Positions 8,590 to 17,301 are shown, counted from the stretch's first letter. The stretch is DNA of 64,000 nucleotides from Competibacter_A sp037045535 (GCA_037045535.1 JBAOHI010000043.1:1-64000); one strand, 5' to 3'. Notes: a model not told the origin generated them from the letters alone. Numbers and translations are program-made.

Positions 8590-9228
8590 ATGTGGAACTC
8601 TCGGAAATGTCTGCTGGCTTTCGGAATAGCCGGACTGGCAATTCTGCCGATGCAAGCGGGCGCCTGGGGCGGCTTTCGCGGCGGCGGCTTCCACGCCGGG
8701 GCGGGTGGCTTCACCACCTGGCATCACGCCGGCTGGGGAGGTGGCGGCTTCGGCGGCGCCTATCACGCCGGCTACGGCGGGGTGACCCACGTCGGCTACG
8801 GCGGGGTGACCCACGCCGACTACGGCGGCGCCTATCACGCCGGCTACGGCGGGGGAGCCTACTATCACCCCGCTTATCCGGCTGCTCCGATGCCGGTAGC
8901 CGGCCATCCGCCTCCGCCGGCGGGCGGCTGCTGGGGTTGCGTAAGTGGCTATGGCGCTGGCGCAGTCGCAGCGGCCGGCGCTGTAGGATTGGCGGCCGGC
9001 GCGGCCATCGGCTCGGCGGTCGCGGACGACAGTAGCCCGACCGTGGTCGTGCAACAACCGGTGGTGGTTTCGGGACCGGCTATCGGTACCGAAGTGGTAG
9101 CGTTGCCCGGCGACTGCTCCAGCGCCTTCGCCAACGACACCACGTACTACAATTGTGGCAGTACCTATTACCAACCGCACTTCGGCAGCAACGGCGTGTA
9201 TTACACGGTCGTCGCCAAGCCGTTTTGA
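8590..9228 (+). CDS. Glycine-rich exported repeat protein
   Basis: A 212-residue protein with a signal peptide ending QAGA (about residue 25). Its first half is Gly/His/Tyr-rich with tandem 8-residue blocks of the type GYGGVTHV and GYGGAYHA, encoded by 24-bp repeats. A hydrophobic Ala/Gly stretch follows (about residues 118-140), and the end contains two Cys in CSSAFANDTTYYNCG, possibly a disulfide. The TTGGAGG before 8590 fixes the start. Such His/Tyr/Gly proteins may bind metal or act in the cell wall, but the role is unknown. Confidence 0.7.
   Translation: MWNSRKCLLAFGIAGLAILPMQAGAWGGFRGGGFHAGAGGFTTWHHAGWGGGGFGGAYHAGYGGVTHVGYGGVTHADYGGAYHAGYGGGAYYHPAYPAAPMPVAGHPPPPAGGCWGCVSGYGAGAVAAAGAVGLAAGAAIGSAVADDSSPTVVVQQPVVVSGPAIGTEVVALPGDCSSAFANDTTYYNCGSTYYQPHFGSNGVYYTVVAKPF
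8746..8853 (+). repeat. 24-bp tandem repeat inside the glycine-rich gene
   Basis: Four and a half direct copies of a 24-base unit (units starting 8746, 8770, 8794, 8818, 8842), each encoding an 8-residue GYGG-containing block. Units 2 and 3 are nearly identical, indicating recent expansion. Confidence 0.85.
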
Positions 9229-9250
9229 GCCAACTCGAGAGGAGGGCATG

Positions 9251-12004
9251 ATGAAAAAACCTATCATTTCAGCCCTGGTTCTGCTGGCCGGTCTCGTCAC
9301 CGGCGGTGTCCAAGCTGCCAACCAGGGGTCGCTCAAATATACCGAGGGTCCGTATGACGCCGCGAGCGGTGTTTACACGGTGGTCAAAGGAGACAATCTG
9401 GCTGCGATCGCTGAACGCTTCGGCGTTACAGCAAGCGAACTGAAGTCGCAAAACAAGTTCGCTGCGGACCAGATCGAGGTGGGCCAAAAGCTGGTAGTGG
9501 CCGCCGCCGATGCGGCTGAAGGAGGATCGACCGGCGCTTCGCAGACGACTGGCGTACCCGGCTCCCCCGACGCCACCACCACGATCAGCGGTAAGCAGAT
9601 CCCGCCGCCAGATCCTCAATTCGGCGGTGTGATCAAGGAAGATGCCCTGAAATCCAAAGCCTGGTGGGCTCCGCGCGTGGTACCGCCCAAACAGGCACCC
9701 AACATCCTGCTGATCATGACCGACGACTCGGGCTTCGGTGTGCCGAGTACCTTCGGTGGCGTCATTCCGACCCCGACGATGGATCGTCTCGCACAGAGTG
9801 GCCTACGCTACAACAACATTCACTCCACCGCGCTCTGCTCGCCGACCCGCGCCGCGCTGATCACCGGTCGCAATCACCATTCGGTCGGTTTCGGCGTGAT
9901 CTCGGAACAGTCCACCGGTTTCCCCGGCTACAACAGCATCATCGCCAAGGACAAGGCGACGGTTGGACGCATCCTCAAGGAAAATGGCTTTGCCACTTCC
10001 TGGTTCGGCAAGGACCACAACGTACCCGCTTTTGCAGCCAGTCAGGTTGGCCCCTTCGATAACTGGCCCATCGGGCAAGGCTTCGATTATTTCTACGGAT
10101 TTGTCGGCGGCGATGCAAATCAGTGGCAGCCAAACCTGTTCCGCAATACCACGCAAATCTATCCCTTCCAAGGCAAGCCGGGATGGAACCTGGTGACCGG
10201 CATGGCAGACGATGCCATCGACTATCTGAATCGTATTAACCAGATCGATCCGAGCAAGCCCTTCTTCCTCTATTACGTCCCCGGCGCCACGCACGCGCCA
10301 CACCATCCGACCCAGGAATGGGTCGAGAAGATTCGGGCCATGCACCTCTTCGACGATGGCTGGAACAAGCTGCGCGAACGGATTTTCGAGAACCAGAAGC
10401 GCCTTGGCGTGATTCCGCCGGATACCCAACTGGAACCTTGGCCGACCAACATCATCAAGAACTGGGATGATCTGACGCCCGAGGAGAAGAAGCTTTTCAT
10501 CCGCCAAGTGGAAATCTTCGCCGCCTACGAGGCGTACAACGACCACGAAATCGGCCGTGTCATCCAGGCCATCGAGGACATGGGCAAACTCGACAACACG
10601 CTTGTCATCTACATCAACGGCGACAATGGCACCAGTGCCGAAGGCGGCCCGCTCGGCACGCCCAACGAGGTCGCGTTCTTCAACGGTGTCAACATGATGC
10701 CGGTGAACGTACAGATGAAGTGGTATGACGCGTGGGGTACAGAGCAGACCTATAACCACATGTCGGCAGGCTGGTCCTGGGCCTTCGATACACCATTCAC
10801 CTGGTTCAAACAGAATGCCTCGCGGCTCGGTGGTGTGCGGCAGTGCATGGTGGTTTCCTGGCCGAAGGGGATCAAAGACAAGGGTGGTCTGCGCGAGCAG
10901 TTCATGCACGTCATCGATGTCGTGCCCACTCTCCTGGAGGTTTCCGGCATCGGCGCTCCCGAATACGTGGATGGCATCAAACAGGCGCCGATCGAGGGCG
11001 TGAGCTTCGCCTACACCTTTGACACGCAAAACGCCAAGGCGCTATCTCGGCATAAGACCCAGTATTTCGAGATGATGGGCCAGTGGGCGCTGTATCACGA
11101 AGGTTGGCTGCTGAGCACCCAGGTGAACCGCGCACCCTGGGAAGCCTTTGGCCCTGCCAATCCTGATCCACTCAACAACCAGGTGCTCCAGCTCTACAAC
11201 CTGGACAAGGACTTCAGCCAATCCCAAGACCTTGCCGCCAAGCATCCGGACAAGGTGAAAGAACTGAAGGCGATGTTCATCGCGGAAGCGAAGAAGTATC
11301 AGGTCTTCCCGATGGATGCTTCGGTGGCGGCACGCATCGTCGCCCCGCGGCCGAACATCACCGCCGGCCGCACCGAGTTCGTGTACACCCATCCGATGAC
11401 CAGCCTGCCGCAGGGCGACTCACCGATGCTGCTCAACGCCTCCTACACCATTACGGCGGATATCACCGTTCCCGAGGGCGGCGCCGAAGGCATGATTCTC
11501 ACCTCTGGCGGTCGGTTTGCCGGCTACGGTTTCTACCTGCTCAAGGGCAAACCGGTCTTCCTCTGGAATCTCATCGATCTCAAGCGCGTCAAGTGGGAAG
11601 GCCCGGCGGCGCTGACGCCTGGCCGGCATACGCTGGAATTCGACTTCAAATATGACGGCCTCGGCATCGGCACGCTCGCTTTCAACAATATGAGCGGCCT
11701 CGGGCGGTCCGGCACTGGCACGCTCAAGGTGGACGGCAAGGATGTCCAGACCATCACTCTGCCCCACACCCTGCCAATGATCCTGCAATGGGACGAAAGC
11801 TTCGACATCGGCTCCGACACCCTCACCGGGGTGAACGACGCCGATTACCAGCCGCCATTCCCGCTGACCGCCAAGCTCGACAAGTTGACGATCAAGGTGG
11901 ACCGCCCGAAGCTGACGGAGGAGGACATCAAGAAGTTCGAGAATGCGGAAGCGATTGCAGTTGACGGCAATCCGATTCATCACATGCAGAGCGGGCCACA
12001 ATAG
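9251..12004 (+). CDS. LysM-arylsulfatase fusion
   Basis: A 917-residue exported sulfatase with an added peptidoglycan/glycan-binding domain. The signal peptide (1-23, VQA-AN) is followed by a LysM domain at about 42-84 (YTVVKGDNLAAIAERFG). The catalytic domain contains MTDDSGFG near residue 156, the formylglycine signature CSPTRAALITG with the modified Cys196, and a NGDNG metal site. A C-terminal beta-sandwich (about 715-895) is typical of large arylsulfatases. The ATG at 9251 follows GAGGAGG. Substrates should be sulfate esters, and LysM would hold the enzyme at the cell wall. A sulfatase-maturing enzyme is needed and is not in this window. Confidence 0.92.
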   Translation: MKKPIISALVLLAGLVTGGVQAANQGSLKYTEGPYDAASGVYTVVKGDNLAAIAERFGVTASELKSQNKFAADQIEVGQKLVVAAADAAEGGSTGASQTTGVPGSPDATTTISGKQIPPPDPQFGGVIKEDALKSKAWWAPRVVPPKQAPNILLIMTDDSGFGVPSTFGGVIPTPTMDRLAQSGLRYNNIHSTALCSPTRAALITGRNHHSVGFGVISEQSTGFPGYNSIIAKDKATVGRILKENGFATSWFGKDHNVPAFAASQVGPFDNWPIGQGFDYFYGFVGGDANQWQPNLFRNTTQIYPFQGKPGWNLVTGMADDAIDYLNRINQIDPSKPFFLYYVPGATHAPHHPTQEWVEKIRAMHLFDDGWNKLRERIFENQKRLGVIPPDTQLEPWPTNIIKNWDDLTPEEKKLFIRQVEIFAAYEAYNDHEIGRVIQAIEDMGKLDNTLVIYINGDNGTSAEGGPLGTPNEVAFFNGVNMMPVNVQMKWYDAWGTEQTYNHMSAGWSWAFDTPFTWFKQNASRLGGVRQCMVVSWPKGIKDKGGLREQFMHVIDVVPTLLEVSGIGAPEYVDGIKQAPIEGVSFAYTFDTQNAKALSRHKTQYFEMMGQWALYHEGWLLSTQVNRAPWEAFGPANPDPLNNQVLQLYNLDKDFSQSQDLAAKHPDKVKELKAMFIAEAKKYQVFPMDASVAARIVAPRPNITAGRTEFVYTHPMTSLPQGDSPMLLNASYTITADITVPEGGAEGMILTSGGRFAGYGFYLLKGKPVFLWNLIDLKRVKWEGPAALTPGRHTLEFDFKYDGLGIGTLAFNNMSGLGRSGTGTLKVDGKDVQTITLPHTLPMILQWDESFDIGSDTLTGVNDADYQPPFPLTAKLDKLTIKVDRPKLTEEDIKKFENAEAIAVDGNPIHHMQSGPQ

Positions 12005-12077
12005 CTCCGGATCGCAACCCCACCGTTTATTCCAGCCTGGACGACTTACAACCAAGGTCAACAGGTAGCAGGTACAA

Positions 12078-12105
12078 AGCCGGCGGTTCGCACAAGCCGC
12101 CGGCT
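12078..12105 (+). terminator. Hairpin between the two LysM genes
   Basis: A 9-bp GC-rich stem (AGCCGGCGG at 12078-12086 against CCGCCGGCT at 12097-12105) with a 10-base loop, 74 bases after the sulfatase stop. It is followed by only GTTTA, so it may slow rather than stop transcription. Confidence 0.55.
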
Positions 12106-12216
12106 GTTTACAGTAGCTTGTCATTGACATTCACTAAACGACCCCACAGCAAGCTACGGGGGATGTATCCCGAAGGAAAAATCAACGCTCATCAGCACTA
12201 AGGAGACATAAAGCCC

Positions 12217-13956
12217 ATGAAGCCCACGAGAGCCACAAAACGGTTACTCTCCCATCCGATCAGGACACTATCCTTGATCGCTGCTTTGGCTGGCGGACTC
12301 GCCCTGGCCGGTGCCCAAGCCGCCGACCAAGGTCCGCGCCAGCACGCGGGAGGCGCATATGAGGCCGCCACTACCCACTATGTTGTTGTCGCCGGCGATG
12401 ACTTGGCGACTATTGCCGAACGCTTTGGCGTCTCGGTGCACGAGCTGAAGACGCACAACAAGCTAGCCTCGGACACCATCGAGGCGGGCCAGAAACTGAC
12501 TATCCCCGGCGATCCGATCAATTCCGGGTACAAGATGACCACGCCCATCGCGCCGGGCGTCGCCACACCCAACACGCTCGAAACCTCGATCGGCACGCTG
12601 CACTTGAGCGATGGCTTTCCGAAGCCCGACACCATCGAGAAAATCTACGATAACCTGGATCGATCACGCGCGTTGCAGGCCTACCTACTGGGCATCCCGA
12701 TTGTCAACCAAGCCGGGATGCGCGACTCGCTGCGCCAGTTCGGGCCGGACAACCAGACGGACGTCATCTGGGAAACCCTGGTCGATCCGAAGACCGTGGA
12801 GCTGACGGCAAATAACAACACCATCTATAACTTCATCTGGATCGATACCCATAAGGGGCCGGTCGTGCTGGAAGTTCCGCCGATGTCGTTGGGTGCCATT
12901 GACAACTTCTGGTATCGCTGGGTCACCGACATCGGCATCACGGGTCCCGACAAAGGCAAGGGTGGCAAGTATCTGATCCTCCCGCCGGGGTACAAAGGTG
13001 AGGTTCCGGAAGGCTACTTTGTCGTACGCCCGAGTACCTACGGCAACTGGGCACCCTTCCGCACCTTTCTCGTGGACGGGTCACCCAAGCCCGGCGTCGA
13101 GTCGGTCAAGAAGCACCTGAAGATTTACTCGCTCGCCGATGCCGCCAATCCCGCTCCCGTGAAGTTCGCCAATGCCTCGGGCGTTCCGGCGAACTTCGTC
13201 GCGCCGGGTGACTACTCGTTCTGGGAGCTTCTCGACAAGGTCATCCAGGAAGAGCCGAGCGAGGGCTCCGATCCGACCACCTTGGGTCTGTTTGCCTCGA
13301 TCGGCATCGAGAAAGGCAAACCCTTCAACCCGGACGAGCGGATGAAAAAGATCCTGGCAGACGCTGCTAACATCGGCGCGGTGACCGCACGCACCATTGC
13401 TTTCAAAATGCGAGAGCAGGATGCCTTCTTTTACCCCGATAGCTCGTGGCGCCTGCCTTTCTTCGGTGGCTACAAGTTCGAGGTCTCGCCAGGGGTCGCC
13501 AACCTCGACGGCGCGGCCTTCTTCTACTACTTCGCAACGGGCGTGACACCGGCGATGGAAGAAAAGATGGTCGGCAAAGGATCCCAGTATCCCTGGGCCT
13601 CTCTGGACGCGAACGGCAACCCCTTCGACGGCGCCAAGACCTACAAGCTGCACCTACCGCCGAATATTCCGGTCAAGGACTTCTGGTCGGTCATCGTCTA
13701 CGACAACCAGACCCGCTCGATGTTACAGACCGATCAGCAGGCCCCGAGTGTGAGCGGCCAGAACAAGGGAGTCAAGGTCAACGCGGATGGCTCGGTGGAT
13801 GTCTTCTTCGGCCCCAAGGCCCCAGCAGGCATGGAGAACAACTGGGTGCAGACGATTCCCGGCAAAGGCTGGTTCATGATCCTGCGCCTCTACGGCCCGC
13901 TGGAGCCGTGGTTCAACAAGACCTGGCGGCCGGGAGAGATCGAAGAGGTGAAATAG
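12217..13956 (+). CDS. LysM protein with DUF1254 and DUF1214 domains
   Basis: A 579-residue exported protein. A signal peptide (1-36) precedes a LysM domain at 54-97 (YVVVAGDDLATIAERFG) that is clearly related to the one in the neighbouring sulfatase. Then come DUF1254 (about 130-300, with YNFIWIDTHKGPVVLEVPP) and DUF1214 (about 430-560, with NPFDGAKTYKLHLPPNIPV and DFWSVIVYDNQT). AAGGAGACAT precedes the ATG. DUF1254/1214 proteins are widespread periplasmic proteins of undefined function. Pairing with a sulfatase that carries the same LysM module suggests both act at the same cell-wall site. Confidence 0.88.
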   Translation: MKPTRATKRLLSHPIRTLSLIAALAGGLALAGAQAADQGPRQHAGGAYEAATTHYVVVAGDDLATIAERFGVSVHELKTHNKLASDTIEAGQKLTIPGDPINSGYKMTTPIAPGVATPNTLETSIGTLHLSDGFPKPDTIEKIYDNLDRSRALQAYLLGIPIVNQAGMRDSLRQFGPDNQTDVIWETLVDPKTVELTANNNTIYNFIWIDTHKGPVVLEVPPMSLGAIDNFWYRWVTDIGITGPDKGKGGKYLILPPGYKGEVPEGYFVVRPSTYGNWAPFRTFLVDGSPKPGVESVKKHLKIYSLADAANPAPVKFANASGVPANFVAPGDYSFWELLDKVIQEEPSEGSDPTTLGLFASIGIEKGKPFNPDERMKKILADAANIGAVTARTIAFKMREQDAFFYPDSSWRLPFFGGYKFEVSPGVANLDGAAFFYYFATGVTPAMEEKMVGKGSQYPWASLDANGNPFDGAKTYKLHLPPNIPVKDFWSVIVYDNQTRSMLQTDQQAPSVSGQNKGVKVNADGSVDVFFGPKAPAGMENNWVQTIPGKGWFMILRLYGPLEPWFNKTWRPGEIEEVK

Positions 13957-13972
13957 CCCCCTCGCTCGGGTT

Positions 13973-14221
13973 ATGAACCGCGTGGGCTACTTCGCGAGGA
14001 ACGGCCCACGCTTCGAGATCGCGATGATTTGGAGCTTGAGATACCGCGCTTATAGCAAGCCCGACCTTGAGCGGCTCTGCCCGAACGTGGAGAATTGGCG
14101 GCAGGATCAAGACATACTGAGTGGAACGCAAGATGGAATTATCATCAGTTGCGCCAAGGTCTTGGAGGAATTGAAGAAGAAACAGCTCGGCAACCACCGC
14201 GAGAGGTTGGTTTTTGCGTAA
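13973..14221 (+). CDS. Doubtful small ORF
   Basis: An 82-codon reading frame between the DUF1254 gene and the next barrel gene. Its first codons lie inside the hairpin at 13980-14011 and no ribosome site is visible. The C-terminal half (residues 30-75) is amphipathic and helix-like. No family is recognised. It may be spurious or a short remnant. Confidence 0.2.
   Translation: MNRVGYFARNGPRFEIAMIWSLRYRAYSKPDLERLCPNVENWRQDQDILSGTQDGIIISCAKVLEELKKKQLGNHRERLVFA
13980..14011 (+). terminator. Hairpin after the LysM-DUF1254 gene
   Basis: GCGTGGGC at 13980-13987 pairs with GCCCACGC at 14004-14011 around a 16-base loop, 24 bases past the stop codon. There is no U-tract, so termination efficiency is uncertain. 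Confidence 0.45.
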
Positions 14222-14264
14222 CGTAAAATCAGCTCACTCGGACCAAACCCGGAGGGGAATATCA

Positions 14265-15107
14265 ATGCTTCAAAAAAAGCTATTGCAAGGGGGATTCTGG
14301 GCAGCAGTCGCCGGCGCCGGCATGCTGGTGTCGGGCGGCCTGGCATCGGCCGCTGGCGTGGACATGTACGATGGGCAATGGCATTACAGTCTCACGCCGT
14401 ATGCCTGGTTTCCGAACATCCACCAGACGCTCCAGTATTCGACTCCCTTGGGGGGAGGCAAAACTGTGGATGTCGAGGTCAAGCCGGACAGCTACCTCAG
14501 CAACTTGGATTTCGCGCTCATGGGCACCTTTGAGGCGCGCAAGGGCGACTGGGCGCTGGCGATGGACCTGATCTACAACGATTTTAGCAATCAGGATAGC
14601 AAGATCAGAAACGTGCAAGGACCGGGGGGCAACTTGTCTCTGCCCATCGATACCAGCCTGAATGTGGATATCAAAGCGCTGATCTGGGAAGGTATCGGCA
14701 GCTACACCGTGGCGCGGAGCGCTACCGGGACGCTAGACGTATTCGGCGGCGTTCGCTATTTGGGCTTGAAAACATCGACCGATCTGAGTTTCTCCGGACC
14801 GGAGGGAATCATCGGGCGCTCCGGCAGCCAATCCAACCGGCTTAACGTATGGGATGGGATCATAGGTGTGCGCGGCGAAGTAAAAATCGGGGACAGCGGC
14901 GATTGGTTCCTGCCGTATTACCTCGACATCGGTGCAGGCAGCCATTCTAACTGGACCTGGCAGGGCTGGACCGGGGTCGGTTATCGCTTCGACTGGGGTG
15001 ATGTCGTACTCGCGTACCGCAACCTCTATTACTCGACCGATGAGGATAAGGTCATCGAGGATCTGCGCATGGCCGGTCCCGCACTGGGTGCTACTTTCCG
15101 CTGGTAG
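14265..15107 (+). CDS. Outer-membrane beta-barrel protein
   Basis: A 280-residue protein with a signal peptide (about 1-29, ending ASAAG) and a mature region of alternating amphipathic strands (WHYSLTPYAWFPNI, GDWALAMDLIYNDF, VLAYRNLYYST), ending in an aromatic residue (FRW), the mark of BamA-dependent barrels. GGAGGGG sits 7 bases before the ATG at 14265. It closes the run of exported genes. It resembles uncharacterised barrel proteins; no substrate can be named. Confidence 0.72.
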   Translation: MLQKKLLQGGFWAAVAGAGMLVSGGLASAAGVDMYDGQWHYSLTPYAWFPNIHQTLQYSTPLGGGKTVDVEVKPDSYLSNLDFALMGTFEARKGDWALAMDLIYNDFSNQDSKIRNVQGPGGNLSLPIDTSLNVDIKALIWEGIGSYTVARSATGTLDVFGGVRYLGLKTSTDLSFSGPEGIIGRSGSQSNRLNVWDGIIGVRGEVKIGDSGDWFLPYYLDIGAGSHSNWTWQGWTGVGYRFDWGDVVLAYRNLYYSTDEDKVIEDLRMAGPALGATFRW

Positions 15108-15136
15108 CACAGCGCAAACCGACGTCGCTGATATCC

Positions 15137-15937
15137 ATGCCATTTCCCGCTCCGAACTCCCCTATCGTCGCCACCCCCGAACCGGCATCGCTCTCCAGCA
15201 CGGTCGATCTGCTGGTGCAAGCCGGTAGCCTGTTACTCCAGCACGGCGCCGATGCCAGCCGCGTGGAGGCCAGTCTGGAGCAGATGGAGCCGGGTTTGGG
15301 CATCGACCGGATTGATGCCGTGGTCATGTCCAAAACCATCCTGCTCACCGCCACTCGCCAGGAGGCCCACCATACCCGAGTCGCTCGGGTGCCCATCGTG
15401 GGCGTCAACATGAACATCCTCAGCGAGGTGGAGCAACTGCTGGGACAATTCCAGCAAGGACGGGTGTCGGTCGAGCAGCTGGCGCTGGAACTGGACCGGA
15501 TCGCGGCGCTGCCGCACCACTACTCGCGCGGGGTGATCGTGGCAGCGGTCGGATTTGCCTGCGCGGCATTCTGCCGGCTGTTCGGCGGCGACTGGGCGGC
15601 GCTGGCGGTCACTGGCGTGGCCGCTGCCGTGGCCACCTGGGTGCGGATGGAACTGAACCGGCGACACACTAATTACTTCCTGGTTGTCCTGATTACCGCG
15701 TTGGTGGCCAGCCTGCTGGCGGGTAACGCACTCTGGCTCAGCCAAACCCCGCAGAGCGCGTTGACAGCGGCTGTCCTGCTGTTGGTACCGGGAGTACCGC
15801 TGATCAATGCCAGTGTCGATATCCTGCGCGGACATATTTCCGCTGGCCTGGCCCGAGCCACCACAAGCTTGGTGGTGTTTCTCGGCATTGCGCTCGGCTT
15901 GGGCTTTGCACTCCGGCTGTTTCAGGTGCGGCTGTGA
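15137..15937 (+). CDS. Threonine/serine exporter, ThrE N-terminal half
   Basis: A 266-residue membrane protein of the ThrE (DUF1212) family. The cytoplasmic N-terminal domain (residues 20-130) has the conserved AGSLLLQHGADASRVE start and RLARV/GVNMNIL stretch, followed by about five transmembrane helices (for example LVVLITALVASLLAGNALWL). It exports threonine or serine, coupled to the proton gradient in known members. The split ThrE architecture is completed by the next gene, whose GTG start overlaps this stop by four bases. Confidence 0.85.
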   Translation: MPFPAPNSPIVATPEPASLSSTVDLLVQAGSLLLQHGADASRVEASLEQMEPGLGIDRIDAVVMSKTILLTATRQEAHHTRVARVPIVGVNMNILSEVEQLLGQFQQGRVSVEQLALELDRIAALPHHYSRGVIVAAVGFACAAFCRLFGGDWAALAVTGVAAAVATWVRMELNRRHTNYFLVVLITALVASLLAGNALWLSQTPQSALTAAVLLLVPGVPLINASVDILRGHISAGLARATTSLVVFLGIALGLGFALRLFQVRL

Positions 15938-16416
15938 GCGGCGCTGAACTGGCGGTTTCGCTTATCCAGAAAGGTTGCTGGGCGGCAGTAGCAACTTTGG
16001 GCTTTTCGATCTTGTTCAACGTGCCGAAATACGCCTTGCCCTATTGTGCGTTGATCGGCGCATTCGGCTATGCGCTGCGCGCCGCTCTGACCAGCGGCGG
16101 CTTGGGGATGGTGTCCGCTACCCTGTGCGCAGCGCTACTGATCGGCGTGATGGCCACGATCCTGGCCCAACGCTATGGCGTGAGCGGGACGCTGTTCGCC
16201 GTCGGCCCGGCGATTCCGCTGGTACCCGGCAGCTATGCCTACAAAGCCGTGATGGGCATCGTCATGGTGGCCGAATCGCCCCAACTGGAACGCAGCACCG
16301 AGCTGTTGCTGACGGCCTTCGATAACGGCATCAAAGCCGTTCTGACCATTCTGTTCTTGAGTTTCGGAATCGCGCTGCCGGGCTTGGCGTGGAGCGCATT
16401 GCAGCGCGAGAATTGA
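15934..16416 (+). CDS. Threonine/serine exporter, ThrE C-terminal half (DUF3815)
   Basis: A 160-residue integral membrane protein with about five helices and the conserved PAIPLVPGSYAYKAVMG loop typical of the ThrE C-terminal domain. It begins at a GTG that overlaps the preceding gene in GTGA, so the two halves are translated together and should form one exporter. Confidence 0.85.
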   Translation: MSGAELAVSLIQKGCWAAVATLGFSILFNVPKYALPYCALIGAFGYALRAALTSGGLGMVSATLCAALLIGVMATILAQRYGVSGTLFAVGPAIPLVPGSYAYKAVMGIVMVAESPQLERSTELLLTAFDNGIKAVLTILFLSFGIALPGLAWSALQREN

Positions 16417-16474
16417 CAGTCGCCAGAACCGAGTCCGCAAGACGCGCGATCCGCGCTTCCAGACAAACAACCAC

Positions 16475-16843
16475 TCAGCTCATCAGCCACCTGCGCGCCG
16501 GCTCCAGATCAGCCTCCGGGAAAAAGCCAACTTCGGCTTGCCGGCTATCGGCGAACAGAAATATCCCTATCTCGTCTCGCCAGCGTAGATCGCCCACGAC
16601 CGCAATTTTTTCGATGTCCTGGTCGTGCTTGAGGAAAAAGCCGATGTCGCCCCACTGTTCGCCGGGTTCCCAACCGGCAAAATCGGCCAACTGGATCAAT
16701 ACCCTCACCTTGCCAGACGCAAAAATGTTCTCGGCTTCAGTTTGAGTCAGAAAAGCCTGAAACTCGGCCCAGGTCAACAGTCCGCTCAGGGTCACCCGAT
16801 ATACGCGATCCGTTAATTGGCATGACGCTATCGCCATGATCAT
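16475..16843 (-). CDS. SpoIIAA-like STAS protein
   Basis: A 122-residue protein of the SpoIIAA-like (DUF3478) type. It has the STAS-like order of beta-strands and helices: VYRVTLSGLLTWAEFQAFL, KVRVLIQLADFAGWEPG, a WGDIGFFLKHDQDIEKIAVVGD core and an EIGIFLFADS segment ending in the ARRWL helix. These proteins are found in many proteobacteria; proposed to bind lipophilic ligands or act in signalling, with no fixed role. It is convergent with the exporter genes. Confidence 0.78.
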   Translation of the reverse strand: MIMAIASCQLTDRVYRVTLSGLLTWAEFQAFLTQTEAENIFASGKVRVLIQLADFAGWEPGEQWGDIGFFLKHDQDIEKIAVVGDLRWRDEIGIFLFADSRQAEVGFFPEADLEPARRWLMS

Positions 16844-16955
16844 GGCCTTTTATTGGCTTGGTTCTCTTTTGGATTCAAGAGAAGCTATGCCGCGCGGCAT
16901 CGTGATCATAATACCGCGCGATCAGATACTCGATGGAACAATAGAGAGTGTGTTT

Positions 16956-17288
16956 TTAATAACGGCGGTTGACCCAGGCACCACCACCGCCGCCGTAACG
17001 GTTGACCCAGGCACCACCACCGCCGCCGGCTCGATTCACCCAACCACCACCGCCACCGCCGTAACGGTTGACCCAACCTCCCCTCGGCCCGGCAGCGGCG
17101 GAACCGCCATAACCACGGACGGCAACCCCTGCATGGGCTTGCTTGGAGTCGGCCAAAGCGCCACCCAGCAACACGCCGCCGATCACTGCCTGCGACCACT
17201 TGCCCAGCCCGCGCAGAAACGTCCGACGCGTCTCGATATCCGGCGCATCAACCGGTTCAGGACTTGCTATTTCGTGTCGATCGGTCAT
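16956..17288 (-). CDS. Tat-exported Gly-rich protein with four WVNR repeats (candidate RiPP precursor)
   Basis: A 110-residue protein. Residues 20-53 form a twin-arginine signal (TRRTFLRGLG, then a hydrophobic GVLLGG stretch and an AHA cleavage site). The mature part is almost only glycine with four 11-residue repeats centred on WVNR (Trp at 72, 83, 94 and 105). This resembles cyanobacterial Grr/Osc-type glycine-rich precursors, in which radical SAM/SPASM enzymes crosslink aromatic-X-Asn triads into cyclophanes. No such enzyme is in this window, so modification is a hypothesis. It lies 13 bases after the extended end of the NTF2-like gene and is probably co-transcribed with it. Confidence 0.7.
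   Translation of the reverse strand: MTDRHEIASPEPVDAPDIETRRTFLRGLGKWSQAVIGGVLLGGALADSKQAHAGVAVRGYGGSAAAGPRGGWVNRYGGGGGGWVNRAGGGGGAWVNRYGGGGGAWVNRRY
16959..17081 (-). repeat. 33-bp tandem repeat encoding WVNR blocks
   Basis: Three full 33-base units and one 24-base partial unit that encode G(G/A)WVNR(Y/A/R) with four-glycine spacers. DNA identity between units is high, so the array is likely to have expanded by slippage. Confidence 0.85.
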
Positions 17289-17301
17289 GGCCGTTTCTCA
17301 C

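Noticed and set aside
9803..11029. Minus-strand open frame of 408 codons inside the sulfatase gene
   Set aside because: Fully antisense to a sulfatase with intact catalytic motifs; no ribosome site or family resemblance.
16959..17081. Short tandem repeats that might be read as a CRISPR array
   Set aside because: Units are 33 bases and contiguous with no unique spacers, and they encode an in-frame peptide repeat.
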